Assembly: GCF_031157355.1 (NCBI RefSeq)
Contig: NZ_JAVIFT010000003.1
Location: 265,103 to 329,102, forward strand
Direction of reading: 5' to 3'
Length of the DNA: 64,000 nucleotides
Source: Hyphomicrobium sp. LHD-15
Lineage (GTDB): Bacteria; Pseudomonadota; Alphaproteobacteria; Rhizobiales; Hyphomicrobiaceae
Positions 27,601-36,538 of this stretch are shown piece by piece (the stretch's first letter is position 1; the number at the start of each line of letters is the position of its first letter). The notes under the pieces were generated by a model. That model did not search any database. It was not told where the DNA came from and was given only the letters and a program-made list of their open reading frames with translations. The translations under genes were made by a program, and so were the position numbers.

Positions 27601-27879
27601 GCTGATCGACAGCCGCCCGTCACCTGTCGATTGCGACACGATGTAGAGCATGTTGTCGACGCCGTTGACCTCCTGCTCGATCGGCGCGGCGACGGTCTCG
27701 GCGATCACTGACGCCGAAGCGCCGGGATAGTTCGCCGTGATGTTGACGGTCGGCGGCGCGATCTCAGGGTATTCCGCGATCGGAAGCGACGCGCCCGCGA
27801 TCACCCCGACGATGGTCAGGATCACCGACAGCACGGTGGCGAAGATCGGTCGATCAATGAAGAAATGTGAAAAGCGCAT
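24694..27879 (-). CDS. RND efflux transporter permease (HAE1/AcrB family)
   Basis: A 1061-residue inner-membrane proton/drug antiporter. It starts MRFSHFFIDRPIFATVLSVI, the usual first helix, and has 12 predicted helices in two repeats with large periplasmic loops. The proton-relay aspartate pair is in GIVVDDAIVVVENVER. FITVFQLPPGSTLDRTD lies in the second porter region. Close in layout to BepE/BepG, OqxB and AcrB. With the adaptor encoded upstream it should expel hydrophobic compounds; no outer-membrane channel gene is in the window, so a TolC-type protein elsewhere is needed. Confidence 0.95.
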   Translation of the reverse strand: MRFSHFFIDRPIFATVLSVILTIVGVIAGASLPIAEYPEIAPPTVNITANYPGASASVIAETVAAPIEQEVNGVDNMLYIVSQSTGDGRLSISVVFKPGTDIDQAQVLVQNRVSIAEPRLPEDVRRLGLTVLKASPDLMMVVHMISPDGSRDQQYISNYATLYIKDRLARIDGIGDSRVFGARDYSMRVWLDPAKVASRDLTASEVVAALRAANLQVAAGSINQPPASSPGAFTLSVHTLGRLSTVEQFENVVVKAGEEGDVVRLKDIARVELGSQDYTVNAYLSNKVATAVVLFQRPGSNALATAAAVKAEMQELAKGFPSGVGYTIVYNPTDFIRYSIDAVVATFIEALILVVLVVILFLQTWRAAVIPIIAIPVSLVGSFVVMGALGISFNSLSLFGLVLAIGIVVDDAIVVVENVERKLSEGLAPKEAAHQTMDEVGGALIAITATLIAVFLPTAFISGLQGTFYRQFAITIAASTAISCFVSLTLSPALAALLLKPHGDHHQKQSLASRVIGAPIRLFFRGFNKAFDGLSHGYAGLTGRLIRLPVILLVIYGGLLFLTFERLTSTPTGLIPQLDRTYFITVFQLPPGSTLDRTDAVVRKASDLMLKRPGVSDAVAFAGFDGATFTNAPNTAVIFVRLASFEDRIKAGITKDQILNDLRGQMATIKEAFAFVIEPPSVPGIGTGGGLKGYVQDRGGRGYPALEGAAWTVAGGAGQVPGIVQPFTLFNTRTPQIWADIDRTKAEQLGVPIGRVFDALSIYMGSSFVNDFNILGRTYRVTAQADNPFRETLRDVANLKTRSVSGDMVPLGSVATFSDTTGPYRVPRYNLFPAAEVQVGLARGFSSGQGIASIEHIVDTALPAGFGFEWTEIALQEKLAGNTAIVAFGLAVVFVFLVLAALYESWLLPLAVILIVPMCILAAMLGVNYMGLDRNILVEIGLVVLVGLAAKNAILIVEFAKQAEDSGMNRFEAAISAARTRLRPILMTSLAFILGVVPLVLATGAGAEMRQSLGTAVFSGMLGVTLFGLIFTPVFYVITSALAGRREAAATGEADATPAGH

Positions 27880-27943
27880 GAAACTCTTCCGCGGGCCTAA
27901 GCCCTTCTGTGATCTCTTCGCCTAAACGGATCGGCTGATCCGC

Positions 27944-29092
27944 TCACGGTGTGGGTTTGATCTCGCCGGGCTGGGCCACGACCTTCGCGCCGGGCCGCAC
28001 GAACGGGCTCGCAAGGCCGTCGAGCACGATCTTGTCGTTGGCCGTGATCCCGCTCCGCACGACCCGCAGTCCTTCCGACAGCGGGCCCAGCGTCACCGGC
28101 ACCGCCTTCACAACCCCGTCGTCGCCGACGACGAACACGATCTTCGCCATCTGGTCGGACACCACCGCGCTGTCGGGAATCAGAAGTGCATCGACCTCGC
28201 CGCCGAACAGACGAAGCCGCGCGAAGATCCCGGGTGCGAACAGCTGATCCTTGTTGGTAAGGATAGCGCGTCCACGCATGGTGCCGGAGCGCGGATTGAA
28301 CTGGTTGTCGAGGAAGTCCATGCGGCCCTCGTGGCTCCAGTCCGCCTCGTCCGCAAGCTTGAGCCGGATCGGGTTCGCCGCGTCCTGCGAGTCCGAGCGC
28401 GCGCCCGCGAGGCCGAGCCGCTTGTAGCGCAGATAGTCGGCTTCCGACGTATCGAAGATGAAGTGGATCGGATCGAGCGACACGATGGTGGTGAGCAGCG
28501 TCGTGCCTTGCGCCCCGCCGATCACGAGGTTGCCGATATCGACCTTCCGGTCCGAAATGCGACCAGAGATCGGCGCCTGGACGACCGTCCACTCGAGATT
28601 GAGTTCTGCGGTCTTGAGGTTCGATTCCGCGACCTGAAGCTGTGCTTCCGTCACGCTGAGGTTGGCACTCCGCTGCGTGAAGTCGCGCTCGGTCACCGCC
28701 CCCGATTTCACGAGCGGCGCGGCGCGCTCCACCTCGCTCAGCGCCAATGCCACCGTCGCCTTTGCGCGCGCGATCTCGGCGCGTGCGCTTTCCACCGCGA
28801 TTTCGAATGGCCGCGGATCGATGGTGAACAGCGGTTCACCCGCCTTGACGAGCTGGCCGTCCTTGAAATGAACCTTGTCGACGAAGCCCGAAACACGAGG
28901 CCGCACCTCGACGGTCTCGACGGCCTCGAAACGGCCCGAGTATTCGTCCCAGGTGATGATCCGTTTGGCGATCGGTTGGGCGACCGTCACGGCCGGAGCC
29001 GGCGGTCCTTGCGCCGAAACCGGGAGGACACACACGAAATTTGCCACACTCAGCAACAACAGTATGCCGAGCACATCGAAATAGCGGCGCAT
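27944..29092 (-). CDS. RND efflux periplasmic adaptor subunit
   Basis: A 382-residue membrane-fusion protein. Signal peptide about 1-28. The lipoyl halves flank a helical hairpin: VRPRVSGFVDKVHFKDGQ and VVQAPISGRISDRKVDIG; beta-barrel and membrane-proximal domains follow. It links the RND permease to an outer-membrane channel. GAGGGGA lies upstream of the ATG. The permease starts 64 bases downstream on the same strand, so the two form an operon. Confidence 0.93.
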   Translation of the reverse strand: MRRYFDVLGILLLLSVANFVCVLPVSAQGPPAPAVTVAQPIAKRIITWDEYSGRFEAVETVEVRPRVSGFVDKVHFKDGQLVKAGEPLFTIDPRPFEIAVESARAEIARAKATVALALSEVERAAPLVKSGAVTERDFTQRSANLSVTEAQLQVAESNLKTAELNLEWTVVQAPISGRISDRKVDIGNLVIGGAQGTTLLTTIVSLDPIHFIFDTSEADYLRYKRLGLAGARSDSQDAANPIRLKLADEADWSHEGRMDFLDNQFNPRSGTMRGRAILTNKDQLFAPGIFARLRLFGGEVDALLIPDSAVVSDQMAKIVFVVGDDGVVKAVPVTLGPLSEGLRVVRSGITANDKIVLDGLASPFVRPGAKVVAQPGEIKPTP

Positions 29093-29164
29093 GAATCCCC
29101 TCGTTTCCGCCCAGACCTTCAGTCCCAATAGCCTTATGGGCCTCATATATATACAGATCGGTAG

Positions 29165-29191
29165 GGTATTGCACAGTGCGTTGCAATATCC
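29165..29191. promoter_or_regulatory. candidate operator of the RND operon
   Basis: GGTATTGCAC, a 5-base centre and GTTGCAATATCC form an imperfect palindrome about 75 bases upstream of the adaptor start, next to a TATATATA run that could be its -10. The size and symmetry suit a TetR/AcrR-type operator, but no such regulator gene lies nearby. Confidence 0.4.
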
Positions 29192-29374
29192 ATTTCCTCT
29201 GCACACCAACGGCGGTGCGGGTGGCACGGGAACTTTCCCGCAGCCGGTAACCCGGCCTACCTGCTCCGCCGGAGGACCCGATTTTGCGCCCCGCGCTGGC
29301 CAGAAATCCCATTCTGCGCTAGGGGACGAGCGGGAAACGCAAGCAGCAAATCAAACAAACAAGAAAGTGCGACA

Positions 29375-30985
29375 GTGAAAGGCTCGGGGCTCGATCGGCG
29401 GCAAATCCTCGCCGGAATGACGGCGTCAGGATTGGCCACAAAACTCGGCGTACTCGGCTCGGCGCATGCCGCCGCGGCGAATGCCGGCAATATGACACGC
29501 GGCCTGAAGCTCGGGCCCGGCGAACGCTTCTCGTTCGCGCTGCTCCAGGATCGCGCCAAGGAGGCCGCCACCCGCGCCTTCGAGCCGGCACCGAAGGTGA
29601 GCCCGGAAATCGTTTCGCAGATTGATTACGACGCCTATCAGAAAATCCGCTTCCGCCCGGACATGAGCCTGCGGATCGGCCAGGACGGCAAATTGCCGGT
29701 CCAGCTCTTTCATGTCGGCGCCATGACACCCGACACCGTCAAGGTCCACCTAGTGCGCGGCGAAGAGGCCCATGAGGTGCTCTATAGCCCCGACCTGTTC
29801 GACACGCCCGCCGATCATCCAGCCCGCAAGCTCCCGCCCGAGATCGGCTTTGCCGGGTTTCGCGTCATGGCCCCGGACCTCAAGACCGATTGGCTGGCGT
29901 TCCTTGGCGCCTCCTATTTCCGCACCGCCGGCCCTTACAATCAGTACGGCCTCTCGGCGCGCGGTCTCGCCATCGACACCGGACTGCAAACACCGGAAGA
30001 ATTCCCGCGTTTTACGGATTTCTGGCTCGACAACGACACGCCGGAAAACGAGGGCATGACCCTCTACGCTCTCCTCGATAGCCCCAGCGTCGCCGGTGCC
30101 TACCGCTTCCGGATCCGCCGTTCCCTCGACAAGCGCGAGATCGCCCGCATCGGCATGGAGATCGAGGCCGAGCTGTTCGCCCGCCGCGACATCAACCGCC
30201 TCGGCGTCGCCCCGTTCTCCAGCATGTACTGGTACGGCGAGACCAGCCGGCGCCAGGTCGTCGATTGGCGCCCCGAGATTCATGACTCGGACGGCCTCGC
30301 CATCTGGACCGGCTCCGGCGAGCGCATTTGGCGTCCGTTGAACAATCCGCCCCGCGTCATGGGCAATGCCTTCGTCGACAACAACATCCGAGGCTTCGGC
30401 CTGCTCCAGCGCGATCGCGACTTCGTCCACTATCTGGACGACAGCGTGTTCTACGAGCGGCGCGCATCCGTATGGGTGGAACCGCTGGAGCCGTTCGGCG
30501 AAGGAGAGGTCCAGCTTCTCGAAATCCCGACCGACGACGAGATCCACGACAACATCGCCGCCTACTGGTACCCCAAACAGAAGCTCAATGCCGGCGAGCG
30601 CCGCCGCTTTCACTACCGGCTGAGCTGGCTCGACGACATCCCGTTCCCGGCAAACCTCGCCAGGACCACTGCCACCTGGACCGGTCTCGGCGGTCGCCCT
30701 GGCCACAAGCGGCCCGAGGGCGTGAGAAAATTCGTCATCGACTTCCAGGGCGCCGTGTTCCGCGGCCTCGGACGCGACGACGGCGTCGAGATCGTGGTGA
30801 CGCCGTCACGCGGCACCCTGAGCAATGCCTACTGCCATCCGGTGGTGGATCAGCGCGAGCGTTGGCGCGCGCTGTTCGATCTCGAAGCAACCGGCAACGA
30901 GCCCGTGGACCTCCGTGCCTATCTCCGTCAGGGCAACCGCGCGCTCACCGAAACCTGGGTCTTCCAGTACTTCCCCGACGCCTGA
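29375..30985 (+). CDS. OpgG/OpgD-type periplasmic glucan biosynthesis protein
   Basis: A 536-residue protein of the MdoG/OpgG family. The N terminus has a twin-arginine signal (DRRQILAG then a hydrophobic stretch ending SAHAAAA), as in OpgD. Body motifs include DYDAYQKIRFRPD, FRTAGPYNQYGLSARG, SSMYWYGE and IHDSDGLAIWTGSGERIWRPL. The family modifies the backbone of osmoregulated periplasmic beta-glucans after OpgH makes them. No opgH gene is adjacent. GTG start, with A-rich sequence upstream but a weak ribosome binding site. Divergent from the RND pump. Confidence 0.92.
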   Translation: MKGSGLDRRQILAGMTASGLATKLGVLGSAHAAAANAGNMTRGLKLGPGERFSFALLQDRAKEAATRAFEPAPKVSPEIVSQIDYDAYQKIRFRPDMSLRIGQDGKLPVQLFHVGAMTPDTVKVHLVRGEEAHEVLYSPDLFDTPADHPARKLPPEIGFAGFRVMAPDLKTDWLAFLGASYFRTAGPYNQYGLSARGLAIDTGLQTPEEFPRFTDFWLDNDTPENEGMTLYALLDSPSVAGAYRFRIRRSLDKREIARIGMEIEAELFARRDINRLGVAPFSSMYWYGETSRRQVVDWRPEIHDSDGLAIWTGSGERIWRPLNNPPRVMGNAFVDNNIRGFGLLQRDRDFVHYLDDSVFYERRASVWVEPLEPFGEGEVQLLEIPTDDEIHDNIAAYWYPKQKLNAGERRRFHYRLSWLDDIPFPANLARTTATWTGLGGRPGHKRPEGVRKFVIDFQGAVFRGLGRDDGVEIVVTPSRGTLSNAYCHPVVDQRERWRALFDLEATGNEPVDLRAYLRQGNRALTETWVFQYFPDA

Positions 30986-31006
30986 CGTCGCACTTGTCCG
31001 GAAGCA

Positions 31007-31693
31007 CTAACGAACTGCCTCGGAGTAGAGCGGGCAGGTCAGCGTCTTGCGCAGCGCGTCGATCAATTCGTCCTTGTTGTGTGCGGTAATCGCAAGCCCG
31101 CCGGTTTCGGCCGCCATGCAGGCCGAGCCGGTTCCCGGCGCAAGCCACGTTGCGGCACCCGCAACCTTGAACCCGATGACATGAATGGTCAGCGCGCTGG
31201 CCTCCGCCTTGAGTGCGCGCGCTGCGCGGCACGGATCTTCGCCGCAAGTCTCCTCCCCGTCGGTCAGCAGCACGACCACTGCCGGCTTGTAGCGAAAGCG
31301 CAGCTCCTCGGCAGCCTTCCGCACGGAGTTGGTGAGCGGCGTCTGCCCGGCCGGCACGACCCCGTTGACCTCGGCCATGATCGTCTCGGCGCTATTCGGT
31401 CCCGGCCGCAGCCGAAGGGTGATGTTCGCGCATTTCGCGAACGAACCTGGCCCATAGACCATAAGCCCCAAATGGCGTTTCGGCGCGACCGCCGGCACCA
31501 CCGCCGCCAGCGCCTCCCGCACCTTGGCGATGTGGGGTCGCATGGCATTCATATCCGTGCCTGCCATCGAGCCGGACGCATCGAGCACCAGCATGGCGTC
31601 GTCGAGACAGCGCACGTCGTCGGCAGCCGTTGCCGCACATGCAAGAAGCGGCGCGACACAAAAACCCGCAATCATCCTCGAGACGAAACGCAT
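31007..31693 (-). CDS. secreted von Willebrand factor A domain protein
   Basis: A 228-residue protein with a signal peptide (about 1-23, ending ATA-AD) and one VWA domain. The MIDAS motif is LDASGSMAG, with the second threonine in GQTPLTNSV and the aspartate in LLTDGEETCGEDPC. Several cysteines suggest disulfides in the periplasm. Such proteins bind partners through a divalent metal; the partner is unknown. The stop lies at a CCGGAAGCAC repeat core. Confidence 0.88.
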   Translation of the reverse strand: MRFVSRMIAGFCVAPLLACAATAADDVRCLDDAMLVLDASGSMAGTDMNAMRPHIAKVREALAAVVPAVAPKRHLGLMVYGPGSFAKCANITLRLRPGPNSAETIMAEVNGVVPAGQTPLTNSVRKAAEELRFRYKPAVVVLLTDGEETCGEDPCRAARALKAEASALTIHVIGFKVAGAATWLAPGTGSACMAAETGGLAITAHNKDELIDALRKTLTCPLYSEAVR

Positions 31694-31809
31694 CTGACGT
31701 CACCCCAATTCGAGCAGGCGGAACGAACACCGCAAAACGGCAAGGCGCGCACGGGCCGAAACCCGCACGCGCCATCCTATCATCAGAACCGCCCGAACTT
31801 GAAACGGCG

Positions 31810-32682
31810 TCAGCCCGTCTTCGCAGGCCCGGTTTCGACCGGCGTGTCGAGCGCCTCTTGCCCCCACTCCGCCCATGCACCGTCATAGACCGCCGCATTG
31901 GTTTGCCCGATCACGCTGAGCGCGAGCGACAGCATCGAAGCCGTCACGCCCGATCCGCACGTCGTCACCACCGGCTGCTGCGGATCGATCCCGGCATCCC
32001 GGAAGATCTTCGTCAGCTCGTCCTTGGACTTGAGGGTACCATCCGCATTCACGATCGTGGACGACGGAACGCTCTTCGAACCCGGGATGTGCCCAGCGCG
32101 CAACCCAGGACGCGGCTCGGCTTCGGCGCCTTCAAAACGCCCCTTGGGCCGCGCGTCGACGATCTGCGTCTTGCCGTTTGCGACATAGCTCTTCATGTCG
32201 TCGAGATCGCGCACCAGCTCGTTGTTGAGCAGCGGCGTGAAGTGACGCGCCGTGCGCGGCACCGGCGCCATGTCCTCGAGCGGACGGCCCTCGGCCTTCC
32301 ATTTCTTGAGGCCGCCGTTCAGCACCGCGACATCCTGATGGCCCATGGCACGGAATGTCCACCACACGCGCGCTGCCGAGAACAGCCCGTAGCTGTCGTA
32401 GACCACGATCCGCATGCCGTCGCCCACGCCCATCTTTTTCATGCGCGAGGCGAACTTCGGCGTCGGCGGCAGCATGTGCGGCAACGACGACTTCTCGTCG
32501 ACGAGGTCGTCGATGTCGAAGAACAGCGCACCCGGAATATGCTCGGCCAGGTACTCGGCCTTAGCGTCCCGCCCCGAGTTCGGCAAATGCCAGGAGCCGT
32601 CGAAAACGATGAGATCGGGCGCGTCGAGATGCTCGGCAAGCCAATCCGTCTCGACAATCCAGTTCTTTGCGCTCTCCGGCAC
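31810..32682 (-). CDS. sseA: 3-mercaptopyruvate sulfurtransferase
   Basis: A 290-residue tandem-rhodanese protein. The N-terminal domain is inactive (typical); the C-terminal domain has the active-site loop CGSGVTA, the version characteristic of 3-mercaptopyruvate rather than thiosulfate as donor. Also seen: VFDGSWHLPN and AGHIPGSKSVPS. It transfers sulfane sulfur from mercaptopyruvate. The GTG at 32682 is chosen because AAGGAGG lies seven bases upstream; a longer frame to 32793 contains that site. Confidence 0.93.
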   Translation of the reverse strand: MPESAKNWIVETDWLAEHLDAPDLIVFDGSWHLPNSGRDAKAEYLAEHIPGALFFDIDDLVDEKSSLPHMLPPTPKFASRMKKMGVGDGMRIVVYDSYGLFSAARVWWTFRAMGHQDVAVLNGGLKKWKAEGRPLEDMAPVPRTARHFTPLLNNELVRDLDDMKSYVANGKTQIVDARPKGRFEGAEAEPRPGLRAGHIPGSKSVPSSTIVNADGTLKSKDELTKIFRDAGIDPQQPVVTTCGSGVTASMLSLALSVIGQTNAAVYDGAWAEWGQEALDTPVETGPAKTG

Positions 32683-33153
32683 GAAATCCTCCTTGGAAAC
32701 CTCTCGATGCTTCCGCTTGGATGGCAGCCCATCCTCCGATCGGAAACACCTCGCTAGCTGGCCCCGGCCATCCACAAGCTGCCCTTCGGCCAATCAAGCT
32801 TGGGCCGTGGGGGCAAACCCGAAAACGACGGGATAACAACGCGGTTCGGCCAGCCTGACCGCACCTGAACCACACGTTTGCGGCGTACCCTAGAGTGCTT
32901 CCGGAAAAGTGGGAACCGGTTTTTCCTCCGTACGGTGCTACCACCCGAACGCCCGAGAATACGCCCAGGATCTCCTGGCCCTAACTCCCTAAAACTTCAC
33001 GATCATTACACAAATGTAAACGGATCGGGGGCGGGCAACTCCAGCGAACCTCTTGGTCGAGCGCCCCCGTGCCTCCATGTGTCGAATAAGGCGGCAAGCT
33101 GGCCGCATCCATGAGCAGCAAACGGAAGGCCGCATGAACCAGCGAGGTCGGCC
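32683..33153. other. intergenic region upstream of sseA
   Basis: 470 bases without a supported gene. A GTGCTTCCGGAAAAGTGGGA repeat with a downstream GGTTTTTCC arm lies at 32895-32930. Divergent promoters for sseA and the next gene are expected but none is clear. Confidence 0.5.
32895..32930. repeat. GCTTCCGGAAAA palindromic repeat
   Basis: GTGCTTCCGGAAAA and GGTTTTTCCTCCG are the two arms of an imperfect palindrome of the family also seen at 17511 and 22614. Confidence 0.65.
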
Positions 33154-33837
33154 ATGGCACATGAGAACACTTCAAAGGCGGCCCTATCGGCAGCTTGCCT
33201 GTTTCTGATCAGCGCAACGAGCGCAGCCTGGGCACATGGCGCGAGCGGCGCGGCACCCGCACACGTCTCGTCCTCACCCCTCACCGGAGCACACACGCAC
33301 GCGGGGATGTCGGCACCGCTCTCGAAATCTGCTGCCCCCACATCCCCCGGCACTGTGCACGGCGGATCGGGGCGCGCCCAAACCACCACACCGAACACCG
33401 CGACCGACCCATTTCCGACGCCCCCGCCGTCGTTCGCAGCAAGCTGCGAGAACGAGGTCGGTGCCAACTGTGAAGCCCGGATGGAAGCCCAGTTCAGAGC
33501 ATCGGGCGGCGATCTAGCCGCGCCATGGACCGCACCCACGCCGACCGCCGTTCCGCCGACGCCCGCTTCTCCCGCGATCGCGGAACCACAAACCAACAGC
33601 GATCCTTTGATTGAAGAAAGCGGCGGCGCGAGCCCACCGACGACCGAAGGCGGCGGCCCCACGCTCGCCGACTGCATGGCCCTGTGGGAACCCGACGTCC
33701 ACATGACGAAAGCATTGTGGCGGACGGTCTGCGGCCGCACGCTAAACGGCATCGACATGCCCTCGACAGGACTCGGGCTGCCCGAACCTAATCGCACGCG
33801 CCATCATGCCCGCGCGAGCAGCGACACTCTCTATTGA
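33154..33837 (+). CDS. secreted low-complexity protein with C-terminal conserved motif
   Basis: A 227-residue protein with a signal peptide (about 1-27, ending AWA-HG). The middle 120 residues are Ala/Pro/Thr/Ser-rich and probably disordered. The part that looks conserved is near the C terminus: LADCMALWEPDVHMTK followed by WRTVCGRTLNG, a C-x3-W-D/E-P-x-HM-x-K pattern that I associate with small secreted proteins of Hyphomicrobiales. No function can be proposed. GAGGTC lies upstream of the ATG. An antisense frame of similar length is judged a shadow. Confidence 0.65.
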   Translation: MAHENTSKAALSAACLFLISATSAAWAHGASGAAPAHVSSSPLTGAHTHAGMSAPLSKSAAPTSPGTVHGGSGRAQTTTPNTATDPFPTPPPSFAASCENEVGANCEARMEAQFRASGGDLAAPWTAPTPTAVPPTPASPAIAEPQTNSDPLIEESGGASPPTTEGGGPTLADCMALWEPDVHMTKALWRTVCGRTLNGIDMPSTGLGLPEPNRTRHHARASSDTLY

Positions 33838-33858
33838 GCTCCGCCGCTTCGGCGCCTG

Positions 33859-34635
33859 TCAGTTCATGTGCCAGCCGTGGCTCACGATGATACTTTCGCC
33901 GGTAAGCGCATTGGTCTTGAACGCCGCCAGCACAAGCGCCACTTCGGCGATGTCCTCGACCATCGTGAACTCCTTGTCGACGGTCTCGCCCAGCATCACT
34001 TCTTTGATCACCCGCTCTTCCGTGATGCCGAGTTCCTTCGCCTGCTCGGGGATCTGCTTGTCGACAAGCGGCGTGCGCACGAAGCCGGGGCAGATCACAT
34101 TGGCGCGCACGCCGTGCTTGGCACCCTCTTTCGCCATCGTACGGGCAAGCCCGAGAATGCCGTGCTTGGCCGCCACGTACGCTGATTTCAACGGCGACGC
34201 CTCGTGGCTATGTACCGAGCCCATGTAGATCAGCGCGCCCGAGCCCTGCTTGTACATGTGCTTGACGCAGGCCTTGGTGGTGAGAAACGCGCCGTCCAGA
34301 TGGATCGCCATCAGCTTCTTCCAATCGGCGTAGGGAAAGTCCTCGATCGGATGCACGATCTGAATTCCCGCGTTCGAGACCAGGATATCCACCGTGCCGA
34401 ACGCCTGCACCGTCTTCTCGACGCCGGCATTCACCTGGTCCTCGTTCGCGACGTCCATCGCAACCGCGATCGCGGTTTTGGCATCGCCTAATTCCTTAGC
34501 CGCTGCCGTCGCCGCATCTAGGTTGAGGTCGGCGATCGCGACCCGCCCGCCTGCCGCCACATAGCGCTTTGCAATGGCGTGCCCAATTCCGCTCGCCGCT
34601 CCGGTGACGAGAGCCACTTTGCCGTCAAGCTTCAT
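33859..34635 (-). CDS. bdhA: 3-hydroxybutyrate dehydrogenase
   Basis: A 258-residue classical short-chain dehydrogenase. The NAD site is TGAASGIG, followed by NAG in LVSNAGIQ, and the catalytic Ser/Tyr/Lys are in MGSVHS and [29 protein letters not shown] and the C-terminal SHGWHMN are typical of D-3-hydroxybutyrate dehydrogenase, which converts 3-hydroxybutyrate to acetoacetate. It overlaps the acetoacetate decarboxylase gene by four bases (ATGA), so the product and the enzyme using it are coupled. Confidence 0.92.
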   Translation of the reverse strand: MKLDGKVALVTGAASGIGHAIAKRYVAAGGRVAIADLNLDAATAAAKELGDAKTAIAVAMDVANEDQVNAGVEKTVQAFGTVDILVSNAGIQIVHPIEDFPYADWKKLMAIHLDGAFLTTKACVKHMYKQGSGALIYMGSVHSHEASPLKSAYVAAKHGILGLARTMAKEGAKHGVRANVICPGFVRTPLVDKQIPEQAKELGITEERVIKEVMLGETVDKEFTMVEDIAEVALVLAAFKTNALTGESIIVSHGWHMN

Positions 34636-35390
34636 GACGCCGTTTCCTTTCCAGGTTTGAGATAGTCGTAGACGACCTTGCCGAGACCGAGCGTGAGATC
34701 CGCGAGGATGTGCGTCGCCGACAGGATTTCACGCACCGGCAGATCGGCAACCGGCGCCAGCGCATGCGGGCGCAGATCGAGCGCTGCTGGCCCCGACCAC
34801 GCGCCTTTCACGGTCACGTCTTCGAGCCGGTAGTCGACGAGTTCGAGGATGCGCGCCGTGCCGTCAACGTGCGGAATGATCTTGAGAAGATAGTTCGGAA
34901 CCGCGAGCGACGCGGCCACCTCCTTGAGATCGAGCGCCTTGTGCTTGAAGCCCATCGTGCCCGTTGCCACCCGCAGCGGCCCGTAGTCGAGCGTCCCGAT
35001 CAGCGTATCCTTGTCGGCCGAAAGCGAAGGTTGCGCGTATTTCTTCGGAAACCCCCAGAGCTCCCGCCCGCCGTAGATCGGTGGCCCGTCGTTGAGGAAC
35101 ATGGCGAGCGTATAGCCGCCCTTCTTGCCGTTGAAGCTGACGGGAATGACCTGGCCGGATTCCGTATAATCTCCGAAGCCGGTCGAGTTCGGCATGCGTA
35201 TGAATTCGTATTTGACGATCGGGTCGTCGAACGTCAGCGGCTCGGGCACCACCGCTTCGAGTGCGGCGCGATCGGTCCGGTAGGTGATGATCAGGTACTC
35301 GCGATCGACGAAGCGATAGGGGCCGGGCGGGAACGCGGGGCTGGTCAGCGGCATCGCGAAAGCGCGCTTACGAACGTCGGCGATCTTCAT
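34632..35390 (-). CDS. adc: acetoacetate decarboxylase
   Basis: A 252-residue Adc-family enzyme that would decarboxylate acetoacetate to acetone and CO2. The Schiff-base lysine lies in the paired-lysine motif [12 protein letters not shown] (K116, next to K117 that lowers its pKa). [17 protein letters not shown] contributes acidic active-site residues. Length is usual. It lies between the patatin-like gene and bdhA on one strand with a 26-base gap and a 4-base overlap, so it should share their transcript. Confidence 0.92.
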   Translation of the reverse strand: MKIADVRKRAFAMPLTSPAFPPGPYRFVDREYLIITYRTDRAALEAVVPEPLTFDDPIVKYEFIRMPNSTGFGDYTESGQVIPVSFNGKKGGYTLAMFLNDGPPIYGGRELWGFPKKYAQPSLSADKDTLIGTLDYGPLRVATGTMGFKHKALDLKEVAASLAVPNYLLKIIPHVDGTARILELVDYRLEDVTVKGAWSGPAALDLRPHALAPVADLPVREILSATHILADLTLGLGKVVYDYLKPGKETAS

Positions 35391-35416
35391 GGCGTCACCT
35401 GCTTCGGGTTGCTCGG

Positions 35417-36538
35417 CTAGGGATCGAGTTCCTTGGTGAGATCGAGCACCGCGACACCGGTCGTCGGCCGCTCTCGATTTATCCATGCGGGATGGCGAAG
35501 CGTCCGTTCCACGTCATCCCGTCCGTCGCGCCAATGCTCCTCGACGGTGTAGCGCGAGAATTCGTAGTCGTTGGATTGGGTGGAATAGGCGGCCCGCCGA
35601 TGAATGAGATGCACGATGGTGATCGCCGCGCTGCAACCGAGGGACGAAAGAAGGTGCCAGTCGAGGCTCTCCTTGAACTCGGCCGGCATCCGGGATTCGA
35701 GGCGCCTAATCGCCCGCCGCATCGTCTGCAGCTCGCGGAACACGTCGGTGTTGAGGCGCGTGCGGCTCGAATAGCGGATGTCCTTCTCGCGCTGCGTAAT
35801 GTCGAACAGCGTCTCCGGCATCGGCCCCTTGGCGCTGAACAGGTCGAGCTGAAACACGCACATGTCGGTTCTAGGCCCGCCGCCGTCGAGCACGTACTGT
35901 AGCGGCGTATTGGAAACGAGCCCGCCGTCCCAGTAGGCTTCCCCATCGATGATCACCGGCGGAAATCCCGGCGGCAACGCGCCGCTCGCCATGATGTGCT
36001 CGGGGCCGACGACCTCGTTGGCGGTGTCGAAGTACTTCATGTTGCCGGTACGGACTTGAACTGCCCCAACGCTGAGCCGCACAGCTCCGGAGTTGAGATA
36101 GTCGAAGTCGACGAGATCCGTCAGCGTCGCCTGCAAGGGATTGGTGTCATAGAAGCTGATCGCCTCCACCGTCCCGTGCGGATTGAGCAACGGCGGCAGC
36201 AGACGCGGCTCGAAGAAGCCCGGCACCCCCAGCGTCGCGACGAATGCCGCGCTGATTTCATTGAAGAGCTTCCGCGAGTTGGTGTCGCTGGCGACCGGCT
36301 CCAGCAGAAGGCGGCTCGAAACCATGTCCCAGAACTTGCGCAATCGCGCGACGCGCCGTTCGGGCGGATTGCCCGCGATGATTGAGGCATTGATAGCTCC
36401 GATCGAGATCCCAGCGACCCAATCGGGCGCACAGCCGGCCTCGGCAAGCGCTCCATAAGCTCCAGCCTGATAGGAGCCGAGCGCTCCCCCACCCTGAAGC
36501 ACGAGCACCTTCTTCTCCTGGCCTGCGCTCGTTGCCAT
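35417..36538 (-). CDS. patatin-like phospholipase with DUF3734
   Basis: A 373-residue patatin-family hydrolase. The oxyanion loop is [13 protein letters not shown], the nucleophile S45 is in GISIG, and the catalytic aspartate is in YWDGGLVSN. The C-terminal third (about 270-373, [12 protein letters not shown] and onward) matches DUF3734, found with this patatin subgroup. The lipid or ester substrate is unknown; neighbours suggest a link with hydroxybutyrate or polyhydroxybutyrate metabolism. ATG at 36538 has GAGAG upstream; longer frames upstream lack conserved residues. Confidence 0.9.
   Translation of the reverse strand: MATSAGQEKKVLVLQGGGALGSYQAGAYGALAEAGCAPDWVAGISIGAINASIIAGNPPERRVARLRKFWDMVSSRLLLEPVASDTNSRKLFNEISAAFVATLGVPGFFEPRLLPPLLNPHGTVEAISFYDTNPLQATLTDLVDFDYLNSGAVRLSVGAVQVRTGNMKYFDTANEVVGPEHIMASGALPPGFPPVIIDGEAYWDGGLVSNTPLQYVLDGGGPRTDMCVFQLDLFSAKGPMPETLFDITQREKDIRYSSRTRLNTDVFRELQTMRRAIRRLESRMPAEFKESLDWHLLSSLGCSAAITIVHLIHRRAAYSTQSNDYEFSRYTVEEHWRDGRDDVERTLRHPAWINRERPTTGVAVLDLTKELDP

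Noticed and set aside
24526..27711. Open frame of 1061 codons on the plus strand opposite the RND permease
   Set aside because: It mirrors the permease codons, is extremely Arg/His-rich with no domain, and has no ribosome binding site; long antisense frames are expected in GC-rich genes.
33006..33797. 263-codon minus-strand frame opposite the low-complexity secreted protein
   Set aside because: The plus-strand reading has a signal peptide and a constrained C terminus; the antisense frame has neither.
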